Below, one piece after another: positions 14,799 to 24,054 of a stretch of 64,000 nt of DNA. Where the stretch lies: the NCBI GenBank assembly GCA_963719325.1, contig CAVRBW010000024.1:62001-126000 (forward strand), in the 5' to 3' direction. The DNA is from DATBLE01 sp963719325. Lineage in GTDB: Bacteria > Actinomycetota > Thermoleophilia > Gaiellales > Gaiellaceae. The notes under the pieces were generated by a model, which had not been told where the DNA came from, did not search any database, and saw nothing but the letters and a program-made list of their open reading frames with translations. Numbering within the stretch: position 1 is the first letter of the stretch; each line of letters starts with the position of its first letter. Made by a program: the position numbers and the translations under genes.

Positions 14799-16099
14799 TG
14801 CCAGAGCGCCCACTGAGTCACAGCGACTCCGAGCATGATCGAGCTGATCACGAGAATCGCCGTGTGCGTGCGGGGGCGACCGCCGAGGGCAGCGAGTGCA
14901 AGGAAGCATGGAAACAGGACGAGCCCGAACCGCGGCAGCGAGAGCAGCGGCCACCGCGCGCTCGGCGCGCTCAACGGTATCGCCAGGCTGATCGCACAGA
15001 ACAAGCCGTACGGCGCGCCGAAGCGCCGCCAGGCGATGACGGTCAAGCAGGCGAGGAGAACGAGAAAGACGAGCGCCTCGAGGTTGACCGCTGCGGCTCG
15101 CATCGGGTCCGTGTCTTGGACCGGCGTCCAGTACGCGTGGGTATGCGAGCCGGAGACGAGCTGCTCGACGCCGGCCCAGCCGGAGCGCAGGCCGTCCCAG
15201 AGACCTCCGAACGGGCCGGCTGAAGAGAGATGCCGGTTCCAGAAGCCCTGCGCCCTGGTGAACGCGAATGCGTCACCGCGATCGACCTGGAGGTAGAGCG
15301 GGTAGGCGGAAAAGATGATCGGCGCCACTCCGAGACCGAGCAGAGCCCGCCCGCGTTCGGGGCGTCGCCAGGCCATCAGGGCGAGCGCGGGCAGCAGAGC
15401 GACGCCCGAGATGCGGGTCAGCACGGCCAGGCCGGACGCCGTCCCCGCGCCGAGCCAGCGCTGGCGTTCTGCGAGGAGAAAGGCAGCAAGCGCGAGCGCC
15501 AGGAACAGCGACTCGCTGTAGACGGCCTGGAGGAAGAGGCTCATCGGAAAGACCGCAAGGTAGAGGACGGCGCGTCTCGCACCCTCGGCTCCCAGCCGAT
15601 CTTCGGCAAGGCGATGCAGCAGCACGAACGAGACCAGCGTGGCGCCGAGCGACACGAGGATCCCCGCGAGCACGTAGTGCCCGCCGAGGGCCCTCCCGAT
15701 CCCGGCGAGTGTCAACGGGTACAGCGGGTAGAAGGCCGAGGCGGCGCCGGATGCGGCGCCGTATCCGTGCTCGGCAATGCGGAGGAACCAGACGCTGTCC
15801 CAACGGGCCCAGACGTCGGTGACCCAACCCAGATCCCGGGTCAAGGAAGGATCGTCCCAGCGCGCCGCGCGGGGATGCTGGTTCGGCTCGAAGACGAGCC
15901 ACGCGAACAGCGCGGCAGCCCAGATCGCGGCCCGGCTCCAGGCGAAGACGGCAAACGCCGGGCCCCGTGTTGACGGGACCCGTAGCTCCGCGAGACGTGC
16001 GCGCCCCCGGGGTCGCCCCGGTTGTCCGGCCGGGCGTCGCCGACTTTGCCGGCGGCGCTTCCAGGCTCGCGGTTCCAGAACCCGTTGACCGGCGCTCAC
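14786..16099 (-). CDS. PIG-V-like membrane mannosyltransferase
   Basis: 437-residue polytopic protein resembling the GPI-mannosyltransferase II/PIG-V family (PF04188), which uses a polyprenyl-phosphate sugar. The diagnostic first loop is VWARWDSVWFLRIAEHGYG followed by AFYPLYPLTLAGI; about ten hydrophobic segments follow. The GTG at 16099 is the best canonical start. Its first 40 residues are Arg-rich and encoded partly by repeat R3 copy 2, so the true start may be later. It is divergent from the DUF2203 gene, with only 24 bp between. Confidence 0.75.
   Translation of the reverse strand: MSAGQRVLEPRAWKRRRQSRRRPAGQPGRPRGRARLAELRVPSTRGPAFAVFAWSRAAIWAAALFAWLVFEPNQHPRAARWDDPSLTRDLGWVTDVWARWDSVWFLRIAEHGYGAASGAASAFYPLYPLTLAGIGRALGGHYVLAGILVSLGATLVSFVLLHRLAEDRLGAEGARRAVLYLAVFPMSLFLQAVYSESLFLALALAAFLLAERQRWLGAGTASGLAVLTRISGVALLPALALMAWRRPERGRALLGLGVAPIIFSAYPLYLQVDRGDAFAFTRAQGFWNRHLSSAGPFGGLWDGLRSGWAGVEQLVSGSHTHAYWTPVQDTDPMRAAAVNLEALVFLVLLACLTVIAWRRFGAPYGLFCAISLAIPLSAPSARWPLLSLPRFGLVLFPCFLALAALGGRPRTHTAILVISSIMLGVAVTQWALWQWVA
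16030..16066 (-). repeat. Dispersed 37-bp repeat R3, copy 2
   Basis: Inverted copy of the 6126–6162 sequence, with 34 of 37 positions identical. On the minus strand it reads GCCTGGAAGCGCC…GGCGACGCCCGG. It sits near the 5' end of the PIG-V-like gene, in an Arg-rich non-conserved leader. The repeat is thus tolerated inside coding sequence in two unrelated genes and two reading frames. Confidence 0.7.
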
Positions 16100-16123
16100 G
16101 AGGCCCCGATCATACTTTCGACG

Positions 16124-16519
16124 GTGCAACGCCGATTCTCTCCCGACGAGGCCAACGACGCCCTTCCCCGGGTGCGATCTCTGGTCGAGGAGATGGTTGC
16201 GGCAAAGCGGTTGCTCGACGAGGCGCAAGAGCGCGGGGACGAGGCTTCACGAAGCATCAGCGGAAACGGGGGCGGCATTCAACCCCATGAGCTCGGCGCG
16301 CTGCACGACGACGTGGAGCGCCGCGCCGGAGAGCTCGCCGCGATCGTGGCGCAGATCGAGGAGCTCGGGGTGCTCGTGAAGGACCTCGACAACGGGCTCG
16401 TCGACTTCCCCTCCCTGCGAGACGGCGAGGAGGTTCTCCTGTGCTGGCAGCTCGGTGAAGAGAGCGTGAGCTTCTGGCACGGCCCCTCCGACGGCTTCGC
16501 CGGACGGCAGCCGCTCTGA
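16124..16519 (+). CDS. DUF2203 family protein
   Basis: 131-residue protein of unknown function. The DUF2203 pattern is complete: RRFSPDEANDALPRVRSLVE at the N-terminus, then GLVDFPSLRDGEEVLLCWQL and VSFWHGPSDGFAGRQPL at the C-terminus. The GTG at 16124 places the conserved start correctly. The middle (residues 30–90) is predicted helical. It lies 48 bp upstream of the MscS-type gene on the same strand. Confidence 0.85.
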   Translation: MQRRFSPDEANDALPRVRSLVEEMVAAKRLLDEAQERGDEASRSISGNGGGIQPHELGALHDDVERRAGELAAIVAQIEELGVLVKDLDNGLVDFPSLRDGEEVLLCWQLGEESVSFWHGPSDGFAGRQPL

Positions 16520-16567
16520 GAGCTCTGAGGATTACGACCCGTGCAGGTCGAATAGGAACAGTTGGAT

Positions 16568-17293
16568 ATGCACCACTGGGAGCGATTTGCGGTTCTGGGC
16601 GGCGTCGTGCTCGGCAGCTTCCTGCTTGCCCAGCTGCTCGACATGCGCATCCGCCACCGGCATCTGCCGGCCGGCGCCGAGACGCGGTACCGGGTCCTGC
16701 GCCGGAGCATGATGAGCGCGATCGTCTTCATCGCCCTGCTCTCCGGCCTGTTGGTGATCCCGCAGGTGCGGGCCGTTGCCGGGGCGTTGCTGGCGTCGGG
16801 CGCCGTCATCGTGCTGACGTTCGGCTTCGCCGCGCAGAGGACGATGGCAAACTTTGCCGCAGGTCTACTGATCGCGTTCACTCAGCCGTTGCGGCTCGGC
16901 GACCGGATCGTGGTCGAGGACGTCGAAGGCGTCGTCGAGGAGATTCGGTTGACGTTCACCTTCGTCCACGCCGACGACGACACGAGGTTCGTGATCCCGA
17001 ACGAGAAACTGGTGTCCGGCATCATCCGAAACTCGACGATCCTCACGAGAGCGCAGCGCGCCGAGATCACGGTGCAGGTTCCGCTGGACTCCGACCTCGA
17101 GAACGTCGTCGAGCTTCTGCGCGGCGAGTGCACGGACGAGGGTGAGCCCGAGGTCTTCGTCAGCAGCTTCGCGGAACGCGCGACCGTGACGATGCGGATG
17201 CGCGCGGAGGATCCGGCCGACGCCGACCGGATTCGACGTGAGCTCCGTCTGCGGGCACACCGGCGCCTCCGAGCGGCCGGAGTCTTCGAGTGA
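16568..17293 (+). CDS. Small-conductance mechanosensitive channel (MscS) family
   Basis: 241-residue membrane channel that would release solutes on hypo-osmotic shock. Transmembrane segments lie at about residues 7–25, 48–68 and 72–100. The pore helix and β-domain match MscS: FGFAAQRTMANFAAGLLIAF, LGDRIVVEDVEGVVEEIRL, FVIPNEKLVSGIIRNST. The ATG at 16568 has AGGA 10 nt upstream. The stop overlaps the penicillin-binding protein start as GTGA, so the two are coupled. Confidence 0.9.
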   Translation: MHHWERFAVLGGVVLGSFLLAQLLDMRIRHRHLPAGAETRYRVLRRSMMSAIVFIALLSGLLVIPQVRAVAGALLASGAVIVLTFGFAAQRTMANFAAGLLIAFTQPLRLGDRIVVEDVEGVVEEIRLTFTFVHADDDTRFVIPNEKLVSGIIRNSTILTRAQRAEITVQVPLDSDLENVVELLRGECTDEGEPEVFVSSFAERATVTMRMRAEDPADADRIRRELRLRAHRRLRAAGVFE

Positions 17294-19500
17294 CGAAGAC
17301 CCGGGGGCGCGGTCCCGACGACCTGCCGAACGGGGGGAGGCGGCGCCGGCTGAGGGCGCGGGGCCGCCGTCACGGCCGCCGCAACGCGGTTACGGTCGTG
17401 CTCGTCGTCATCTTCGGGATCCCGGTTGCGTTGATCCTCGCCGGCCTGGGCGCGACGGCTGCATTCAAGTCGAGCTGCTCGCTGTCCGCGCTTCAGCCCG
17501 TGTCGATCGGTCAGAACTCGTTCGCCTATGCCGCCGACGGAACGCTGCTCGGGTCGATCCCGGCCGAGCGAAACCGTCAACCCGTACCGCTCTCCCAGAT
17601 CAACCCCTGGATGGCGAGAGCAGCGATCGCGGTCGAGGATCGGCGGTTCTACGAGCACGGCGGCGTGGACTACGAAGGCATCTTTCGGGCGGCGTGGCGC
17701 GACCTGACGGCGGGCCGCGTCGTCGAGGGTGGATCGACGATCACACAGCAGCTCGTCCGCAACCTCTACATCTCGCGGGAGCGCACCTTCGAGCGGAAGA
17801 TCAAAGAGGCGTGCCTGGCGATCAAGCTCAGCAGAGCCTGGTCGAAGGACAGAATCCTCGCCGCCTGGATGAACCAGGTGTACTTCGGCAACCATGCCTA
17901 CGGAGTCGAAGCGGCAGCGCAGACGTACTTCTCCAAGCCTGCCGAGGACCTGAATCTCATGGAGGCGGCACTGCTCGCCGGCCTCCCTCAGGCCCCTTCG
18001 CTCTACGACCCGATCGCTCATCCCGACGCCGCGTTCGCACGGCGCACGGAGGTTCTGAAGGCGCTCTACGACAACGGCGACATCTCCTTCTATCGCTACC
18101 GCGCGGCACTGGGCGATCGGAGTCTTCACCTCAAGCCAGGCAAGCTCTACACGCGGATCCGGGAACCGTACTTCTTCGGCTACGTCCGTGACCAGCTGAT
18201 TGCCAAGTACGGTGTGGCAACGGTCCAGTCGGGCGGCCTGCGCGTCTATACGACGATCGACCCGGCCTTCCAGCGTGCTGCGAGCGACGCGATCAGACAG
18301 ACGCTCTACCTGAAGGACGATCCGGCCGCGGCGCTCGTTTCGATCAACCCGGCGAACGGGGCGATCCGGGCGATGACCGCGGTCTATCCGGGCCGGGCGC
18401 AGAACCAGTTCAACCTCGTCGCCCAGGCCCGGCGCCAGGCGGGCTCGACGTTCAAGGCGTTCGTGCTCACCGAAGCGGTTCGCCAGGGAATCAACCCGGC
18501 GTCGGCGACGTACTACTCGGCTCCGTTCCGCTACCAACCCGACCCGGGCATCAAGCCGTGGGAGGTCTCCACCTACAGCCATACCTACTCTGGGTTGATC
18601 TCGGTCCAGCAGGCGACGCTTCAGTCGGACAACACCGTCTATGCGCAGCTCACCCTCGACGTCGGCCCCGAGAACGTCGCCAACATGGCGCACCGGCTCG
18701 GCGTCAAGAGTCCGCTCGAGCCCGTCCCGTCGATCGGCCTCGGCTCGAACGCGGTTTCACCGCTCGACATGGCCTCTGCCTACGCGACCCTGGCGGCCGG
18801 CGGCGTCTACTCGCAGCCCATGGCGATTCGCAAGGTGATCCTCGCCGGCGGGAAGGAGGACGACAAAGCCGGGTGGGGCCACGCGGCCCGGAAGCGCGTC
18901 ATCCCCGACGGTGTCGCCTACACCGTGACGAAGATCCTGGAGCAGAACGTGCTCTACGGCACCGGCACGCGGGCGAACTTCGGACGGCCCGCGGCGGGCA
19001 AGACCGGGACGACCGATGATCACGCCGACGCCTGGTTCTGCGGCTACCTGCCGAACCTCATGGCGGCGGTGTGGGTCGGCTACCCCCGGGCGGAGATCCC
19101 GATGGAGAACGTCCACGGCATCGCGGTCGCCGGCGGCAGCTTTCCGGCTGAGATCTGGCGTCTGTTCATGGAGCGGGTGATGCGCTATTCGCCGCCCCGC
19201 GACTTCCCGGAGCCGAGGTCGTACCCGGAGTGGAAGTACTTCCAGCGAGGCAAGTACGCGATCCAGTACATCGCCCCTCCGACGACGAGCTCGACGACCA
19301 CCGAAGGGACTACGGCCACGACCGCCGACGGGACGACAGCCGAGGCGACGACGGAGCAACAGGTCACCGTCCCTCAGGAGACGACGGTCGGGATCAGCAC
19401 GCCGCCGGCGACCTCGTCCCCGGCGACGACGGAACCGCCACCTACAGAGCCGCCGCCGGCCGAGGTACCGGCGACGACAGCCGGACCGACGCCTCCGTAG
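17290..19500 (+). CDS. Class A penicillin-binding protein (glycosyltransferase/transpeptidase)
   Basis: 736-residue bifunctional peptidoglycan synthase. A basic cytoplasmic N-terminus is followed by one transmembrane helix (about 35–60). The GT51 domain is marked by AVEDRRFYEHGGVDYEG, GGSTITQQLVRNLY and NQVYFGNHAYGVEAAA. The transpeptidase domain has SxxK in QAGSTFK (Ser near 384), SDN near 447 and KTGTT near 570. The last ~85 residues are a Thr/Pro/Glu-rich low-complexity tail, similar in composition to that of the kinase at 24–25.4 kb. The GTG overlaps the MscS stop. Confidence 0.95.
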   Translation: MTKTRGRGPDDLPNGGRRRRLRARGRRHGRRNAVTVVLVVIFGIPVALILAGLGATAAFKSSCSLSALQPVSIGQNSFAYAADGTLLGSIPAERNRQPVPLSQINPWMARAAIAVEDRRFYEHGGVDYEGIFRAAWRDLTAGRVVEGGSTITQQLVRNLYISRERTFERKIKEACLAIKLSRAWSKDRILAAWMNQVYFGNHAYGVEAAAQTYFSKPAEDLNLMEAALLAGLPQAPSLYDPIAHPDAAFARRTEVLKALYDNGDISFYRYRAALGDRSLHLKPGKLYTRIREPYFFGYVRDQLIAKYGVATVQSGGLRVYTTIDPAFQRAASDAIRQTLYLKDDPAAALVSINPANGAIRAMTAVYPGRAQNQFNLVAQARRQAGSTFKAFVLTEAVRQGINPASATYYSAPFRYQPDPGIKPWEVSTYSHTYSGLISVQQATLQSDNTVYAQLTLDVGPENVANMAHRLGVKSPLEPVPSIGLGSNAVSPLDMASAYATLAAGGVYSQPMAIRKVILAGGKEDDKAGWGHAARKRVIPDGVAYTVTKILEQNVLYGTGTRANFGRPAAGKTGTTDDHADAWFCGYLPNLMAAVWVGYPRAEIPMENVHGIAVAGGSFPAEIWRLFMERVMRYSPPRDFPEPRSYPEWKYFQRGKYAIQYIAPPTTSSTTTEGTTATTADGTTAEATTEQQVTVPQETTVGISTPPATSSPATTEPPPTEPPPAEVPATTAGPTPP

Positions 19501-20759
19501 TGCACCGCGCCCCGGCGGCGGTCGCCCTGAGGGTGACCGCACTCGTCACTCCGCTGCTGCTCGGCGCGCTCGCCGTTCCGAGCGGGGGTCTCTTTCGCGG
19601 AGCCAAGTTCCGCGACCTTCACGTCTATCGCGAATACGGGGATGCCCTGCTCGACGGCCGCCTGCCCTATCGCGACGTCTTCGTCGAGTACCCGCCCGGC
19701 GCGGTCCCGCTCTTTGCGGCGCCCTCGCTCGCCCCTAGTGGAGCCTATGACGCGCTGTTCAAGGCGCTGATGACGATGTGCGGGCTCGCGACCATCTTCT
19801 GCGTCGCGTTCGTGCTTGCCCGCGAAGGTGTCGAGCGGATCCGCGTCCTGGCAGCGGCAGCCTTCCTCGCGCTTGCTCCGATCGCCCTCGGGCCCGTCTC
19901 GCTGAACACGTACGACATGTGGCCCGCATTTCTGACCGTGGCCGCGGTCGCAACGATCGTCGCCGGCCGGAATCGGCTCGCGCTCGGGCTGCTCGGGGCG
20001 GCCGCCGCAGCGAAGTTGTACGCGATTCTCCTCGTCCCGCTCGCGCTCGCGTGGCTCTGGCGCACCCGTGGCGCGCGCGCGACCGTCGGGCCTGCCGCAG
20101 TGTTTGCCGGGGTCGCGCTCGCGCTCGTCGCGCCGTGGATCGCGCTCTCCCCCGGGGGTGTTTGGGACAGCGTGGACTCCCAGGTCGGCCGTGGGCTCCA
20201 CACCGAAAGCCTGGGCGCGAGCCTGCTCCTCGCGGCCGATCGAGTCGGGCTCTACCACGCGCACGTCGTCCGAGCGGCGCCCGCTGTCTCGCGTGATCTC
20301 GCCGGCGGCCTTCCCCACGCGTTCGCCGTCGCCGGGGCGACGCTCGCGATCCTCGGTGCTCTCGCTCCCGGTCTCGTGCTCCTGCGACGCCGGGTCGAGC
20401 CGGGCCTGCTCTTCGCGGCGAGCGTGGCCGGCTTCCTCGCCTTTACGAAGGTTCTCTCGCCGCAGTACGTCGTCTGGCTGATTCCCCTCGTTCCCTTCGG
20501 CGGCCTCGCTCCGAGCGCGCTTCTGTTGGCAGCTCTCGCGCTCGCTCAGAGCTGGTATTTCGACTATCGCGAGCTCTGGGCGGTCGGGCCGCAGGCCTGG
20601 ACGTTGCTGGCCCGGAACCTCGTCCTGGTTGCGCTTTACGGGCTGCTCTTGTGGAAGATGAGCACGCCGTCCCGCTCGAAGACGAGCTTCCAGTGCGGGT
20701 TCGCTCGCAACCGCACGAGCGCGGCGGCCGAGGGGAGCGGCGCGACCCGGTCGGAGTAG
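19500..20759 (+). CDS. GT87-like polyprenol-phosphate mannosyltransferase, membrane
   Basis: 419-residue polytopic protein with roughly ten hydrophobic segments. The N-terminal loop DLHVYREYGDALLDGRLPYR…VEYPPGAVPLF matches the GT87/DUF2029 pattern with the catalytic Asp region. The GTG at 19500 shares one base with the penicillin-binding protein stop. The last about 40 codons (after LLLWKMSTPSR) run antisense through the 3' end of the DUF2079 gene for 124 bp and are not hydrophobic, so the original stop may have been lost. Confidence 0.72.
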   Translation: MHRAPAAVALRVTALVTPLLLGALAVPSGGLFRGAKFRDLHVYREYGDALLDGRLPYRDVFVEYPPGAVPLFAAPSLAPSGAYDALFKALMTMCGLATIFCVAFVLAREGVERIRVLAAAAFLALAPIALGPVSLNTYDMWPAFLTVAAVATIVAGRNRLALGLLGAAAAAKLYAILLVPLALAWLWRTRGARATVGPAAVFAGVALALVAPWIALSPGGVWDSVDSQVGRGLHTESLGASLLLAADRVGLYHAHVVRAAPAVSRDLAGGLPHAFAVAGATLAILGALAPGLVLLRRRVEPGLLFAASVAGFLAFTKVLSPQYVVWLIPLVPFGGLAPSALLLAALALAQSWYFDYRELWAVGPQAWTLLARNLVLVALYGLLLWKMSTPSRSKTSFQCGFARNRTSAAAEGSGATRSE

Positions 20760-22054
20760 CTCGAGCGCGTCTCGTCGGCAGCGACCCAGGTGGCGTCAGC
20801 CAGCTTCGGCAGCGAGAGCACCTGCCGCCGTCCGGACAGGTGCGCGCCGAGCACGTTGGTGGCGCTGACGACTGCGTGCGCCGGAACGAGCGCGATCGCC
20901 TCCTCCGCGATCCGGTCGTGTCGAGTCACCTGCCAGTCGGCCTTCTGGTAGTCCTCGCCCCCCGGGACCGCCCCCCACAGCGGTACGGCGCCGAGCTTCC
21001 AGTTCGCGCCGAGTGCGACGACGACCACAACCGTCGCGAGAGCACCCAGCTGTTCGGGGAAGCGGCGGGCGATCGCAGCGCCGCCGAAGACCGAAGCCAC
21101 GACCAGCACCGGAATCGCGCCCGCCGTGTAGTGGAAGTGGATCGAGGTCTGTGTTGAGGTCGCCGAGAGCGTGTTCAGCGCCAGCTCCGGAACCGCGGCG
21201 ACCAGCACCAGCGGCGACACGACGAAGAGCAACGCCAGCGGGACCCCCAACTCGAGGAGATATCGGACGTCGCCTCCCTGAAATGCTTGTTCGAAGATCT
21301 TCCAGGGATGCGTCACCGCCGTCCTCGCGATTCCGCCGGCTGAGCCTCCGATTGCGTCATAGCGGCCGTAGAAGGCCGAGTCGGCGCCCGCATTGAAGTG
21401 CGGGATTAGCACCGCGACCGCGATCGCCGAGACGAGGGCGCCGACGCCGGCGATTGCCGCGCCGACTCGACGGCGCCGACGAACCGCGTACCAGATGCCG
21501 ATCCCGCCGACGACGAATCCGATCTCCTCCTTCGTCGCCATCGCCAGGATTGCAAACACCGCGAACAATGCGAGCCGATCCTCGTCGAGGTACCAGAAGG
21601 CGAACAGCAGGAAGGGGCAGGCGAGCGCGACCGGGTGGAACTCGTTGAGGGTCAGCCACTCCGTCGCCGGCAAGAGCAGATACGCGATCGCGAAGGCAAT
21701 CCCGCCGCGTTCGGAGCCGAGGTGCTTCTCGGCGAGCCAGAAGACCGGAAGGGCTCCGAGGGAGATGGCGATCGCCTGCACGAGCAGAAGGAGCTCGGGG
21801 CTTGGCCAGATCCACCACAGCGGGGCGAAGAGCGCCAGGATGGGATCGAAGTGTGCGGCGAGCCGCGAGATCTGACGCCCGTCTCCCCCCGTCATCTGGA
21901 GGAAGTGGCCATGGGCGGTGTTCCAGACGGTTTGCACCATGTTGCCGAGGTCGTAGCGGCCGGTGTTGAAGGCTCGATGGCGCAGGATCGAGAGCGATCC
22001 GAAGCCCCCCGCGTACGCGGCGATCAGCGCCCAGAGCAGCCACCGCGCCCTCAC
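20636..22054 (-). CDS. DUF2079 family membrane protein
   Basis: 472-residue integral membrane protein of the DUF2079 family, which resembles GT-C glycosyltransferases. Recognisable segments include NTGRYDLGNMVQTVWNTAHG, AHFDPILALFAPLWWIWP and NEFHPVALACPFLLFAFW. About ten transmembrane segments are followed by a soluble C-terminal domain from about residue 360. The GTG at 22054 overlaps the GT4 stop as GTGA. It forms a tight minus-strand set with the GT4 and GT2 genes, suggesting assembly of an envelope glycan or glycolipid. Confidence 0.85.
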   Translation of the reverse strand: MRARWLLWALIAAYAGGFGSLSILRHRAFNTGRYDLGNMVQTVWNTAHGHFLQMTGGDGRQISRLAAHFDPILALFAPLWWIWPSPELLLLVQAIAISLGALPVFWLAEKHLGSERGGIAFAIAYLLLPATEWLTLNEFHPVALACPFLLFAFWYLDEDRLALFAVFAILAMATKEEIGFVVGGIGIWYAVRRRRRVGAAIAGVGALVSAIAVAVLIPHFNAGADSAFYGRYDAIGGSAGGIARTAVTHPWKIFEQAFQGGDVRYLLELGVPLALLFVVSPLVLVAAVPELALNTLSATSTQTSIHFHYTAGAIPVLVVASVFGGAAIARRFPEQLGALATVVVVVALGANWKLGAVPLWGAVPGGEDYQKADWQVTRHDRIAEEAIALVPAHAVVSATNVLGAHLSGRRQVLSLPKLADATWVAADETRSSYSDRVAPLPSAAALVRLRANPHWKLVFERDGVLIFHKSSP

Positions 22055-23109
22055 AACAGGCCCTCGATCAACCCGCGCCAGCGGCTGCCGAGCACGTCCT
22101 CGCTTGCCTGTGCCCGATACGCGGCGAGGCCCCCGGCGGAGAGTGAGCTTGCGAGTGGCGTGTCGGCCGCGAGCCCCGAGAGAACGGAGGCGAGCCCGTC
22201 GGCATCGCCCGGTGGAACGAGCAGGGCGCTCTCGTCGTTGCGAAGGAGCTCGCGCGCGGCAGGGGTGTCCGCGGTGATCAGGGGCGTGCCGCAGGCGATC
22301 GCCTGGAACGCCTTGTTCGGGATCACGCGCCGGGCCTTGTCGGACGTGCCGAAGATGCCGAGCGCGCACGAGGCGCGGTGCAGCTCCGCGGGTAGCTGCT
22401 CGTACGGCACCCAGGGGACGTGCTCGACGTTCGGCGGCCGGTCGCGAAGCAGCCGTCCCTGCTGTCCGCTCCCCACGACCCGGAACTGGAGGTCGGGGAC
22501 GCGTCGGGCGGCGGCGAGGATCGTGTCGAGCCCGTGGAGCGGGATCAGCTTGCCGACGAACAAGGCTGTGAACGATCCACCCGGTCTCCAGCCCGGCTGG
22601 AAGAGCCGCTCTTCGGCGCCGACGAAGCAGACCTCGATCGACCGAGCGCCGGTGACGCGCGCGAGGTGATCTGCGTGAGCGGCGGTGTCGGCGACGACGA
22701 GGTCGGCGGCCCGGAAGGCGTGTCGGTCGACGGCTGTGAGAGCGCGGGCGACCAACCCGCCGGGCCGAAACCGACCACGATCGGATACGAGCGTGTCGGC
22801 TGCGGAGACCAGCGCGTTGAAGACGACGGGCCGGCCGCCGGCGAAATGCCGGGCCGCTCGCAAGTCGAGGTGCCCCGGGTAGCCGACGACGAGCGCGTCG
22901 AACGGCTCGCGCGGTCGCCGCAGCAGGCGGAGCTCGGCGCCGGCCAGCCTCGCCGCCGCGCCGAGACCGGCCTGCCACTTGTGCTCGCGACCTTCCCAGA
23001 CGGGCACGTGGCGTTCGACGACGTCGACCCCCGCGCGGCGCAACGAGGAGATGACCTGGGCATTCCGGGGGTACGGACGCTCGTACGTCCCGAAGTAGAC
23101 GACTCTCAG
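22051..23109 (-). CDS. GT4-family glycosyltransferase, probable CTG start
   Basis: 352-residue GT-B glycosyltransferase. The C-terminal half has the nucleotide-sugar site: LFVGKLIPLHGLDTILAAA, FRVVGSGQQ and NKAFQAIACGTPLITADTPAARELL. The first canonical start is TTG at 23043, but the frame upstream encodes RVVYFGTYERPYPRNAQVI, the typical N-terminus for this kind of transferase. It begins at CTG 23109, which overlaps the GT2 stop as CTGA. A CTG start is therefore proposed, as for recF. The sugar substrate is unknown. Confidence 0.82.
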   Translation of the reverse strand: MRVVYFGTYERPYPRNAQVISSLRRAGVDVVERHVPVWEGREHKWQAGLGAAARLAGAELRLLRRPREPFDALVVGYPGHLDLRAARHFAGGRPVVFNALVSAADTLVSDRGRFRPGGLVARALTAVDRHAFRAADLVVADTAAHADHLARVTGARSIEVCFVGAEERLFQPGWRPGGSFTALFVGKLIPLHGLDTILAAARRVPDLQFRVVGSGQQGRLLRDRPPNVEHVPWVPYEQLPAELHRASCALGIFGTSDKARRVIPNKAFQAIACGTPLITADTPAARELLRNDESALLVPPGDADGLASVLSGLAADTPLASSLSAGGLAAYRAQASEDVLGSRWRGLIEGLL

Positions 23110-24044
23110 GAGAGGATCTCCTCGACGAGCGCCTCCGCTCGCTCGCGCTCGGATGCGCGCTCCTCGTGGTGACTCGTGATCAGCTCGGTGATCAACCCGA
23201 GCGAGAAGACCTGCAATCCCACGACCACCAGCAGCACGCCGAGGATCAGCAGCGGCCGCTGGCCGATCGCGTGGCCCATCGCCTTGACGACCGTGAGGTA
23301 CGCGAGCACGCCGACTCCCCCGGCCGACAGCGCGAACCCGATGCCACCGAAGAGGTGCAGAGGGCGATTCCGGTAACGACCGAGAAACGAGACCGTGAGC
23401 AGGTCGAGGAACCCGCGGAAGTAGCGCTCGAGGCCGTACCGCGAGCGGCCGTGCTCGCGGGGGCGGTGGTTGACCGGTAGCTCCGCGATCCGAAATCCGC
23501 GCTGGTGCGCGAGCACGGGAATGAAGCGGTGGAGCTCGCCGTAGAGGCGGAGTCCGCGGACGACGTCGGCTCGGTAGGCCTTCAGGCCGCAGTTCATGTC
23601 ATGGAGGTGGACGCCCGAGAACCACCCGGCGACGGCGTTGAACAGCCGTGAGAGGACGCGCCGCCGCAGCGGGTCGCGGCGCTTGGTCTTCCAGCCGGAG
23701 ACGAGGTCGAATCCTTCTTCGAGCTTGATCAGGAGTCGCGGGATCTCGGCCGGATCGTCCTGGAGATCGCTGTCGATCGTCACGATCACGTCGCCCTGCG
23801 CTCGGCCGAAACCCGCTGCGAGTGCTGCGGCCTTGCCGAAGTTCCGCCGGAGGCGAACGACTGTCACGTTTTCTCGGGCCGCGTGGAGCCGCGTCAGGGC
23901 GCTGTAGGAGCCGTCCGTCGAGCCGTCGTCGACGAAGATCGCCTCCCACGGCGTCTCGAGCGGCTGCAAGGCCGAATCGAGCTCGTCGAGCAGCAGCGCG
24001 ACGCTCCGCTCCTCGTTGTGTACCGGCACGACGACGGAGATCAC
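23106..24044 (-). CDS. GT2 polyprenyl-phosphate glycosyltransferase (DPM1/GtrB-like)
   Basis: 312 residues. An N-terminal GT-A domain carries VVVPVHNEERSV, FVDDGSTDGSY, TIDSDLQDDPAEIPRL and KRRDPLRRRVLSRLFN, typical of enzymes that transfer mannose or glucose to polyprenyl phosphate. Two C-terminal transmembrane segments (about 230–250 and 268–290) precede a charged tail. Such enzymes make the lipid-linked sugar used by GT-C proteins like the DUF2079 and GT87 neighbours. The ATG is at 24044, 10 bp after the kinase gene. Confidence 0.9.
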   Translation of the reverse strand: MISVVVPVHNEERSVALLLDELDSALQPLETPWEAIFVDDGSTDGSYSALTRLHAARENVTVVRLRRNFGKAAALAAGFGRAQGDVIVTIDSDLQDDPAEIPRLLIKLEEGFDLVSGWKTKRRDPLRRRVLSRLFNAVAGWFSGVHLHDMNCGLKAYRADVVRGLRLYGELHRFIPVLAHQRGFRIAELPVNHRPREHGRSRYGLERYFRGFLDLLTVSFLGRYRNRPLHLFGGIGFALSAGGVGVLAYLTVVKAMGHAIGQRPLLILGVLLVVVGLQVFSLGLITELITSHHEERASERERAEALVEEILS

Positions 24045-24054
24045 GCGCGCGAGC

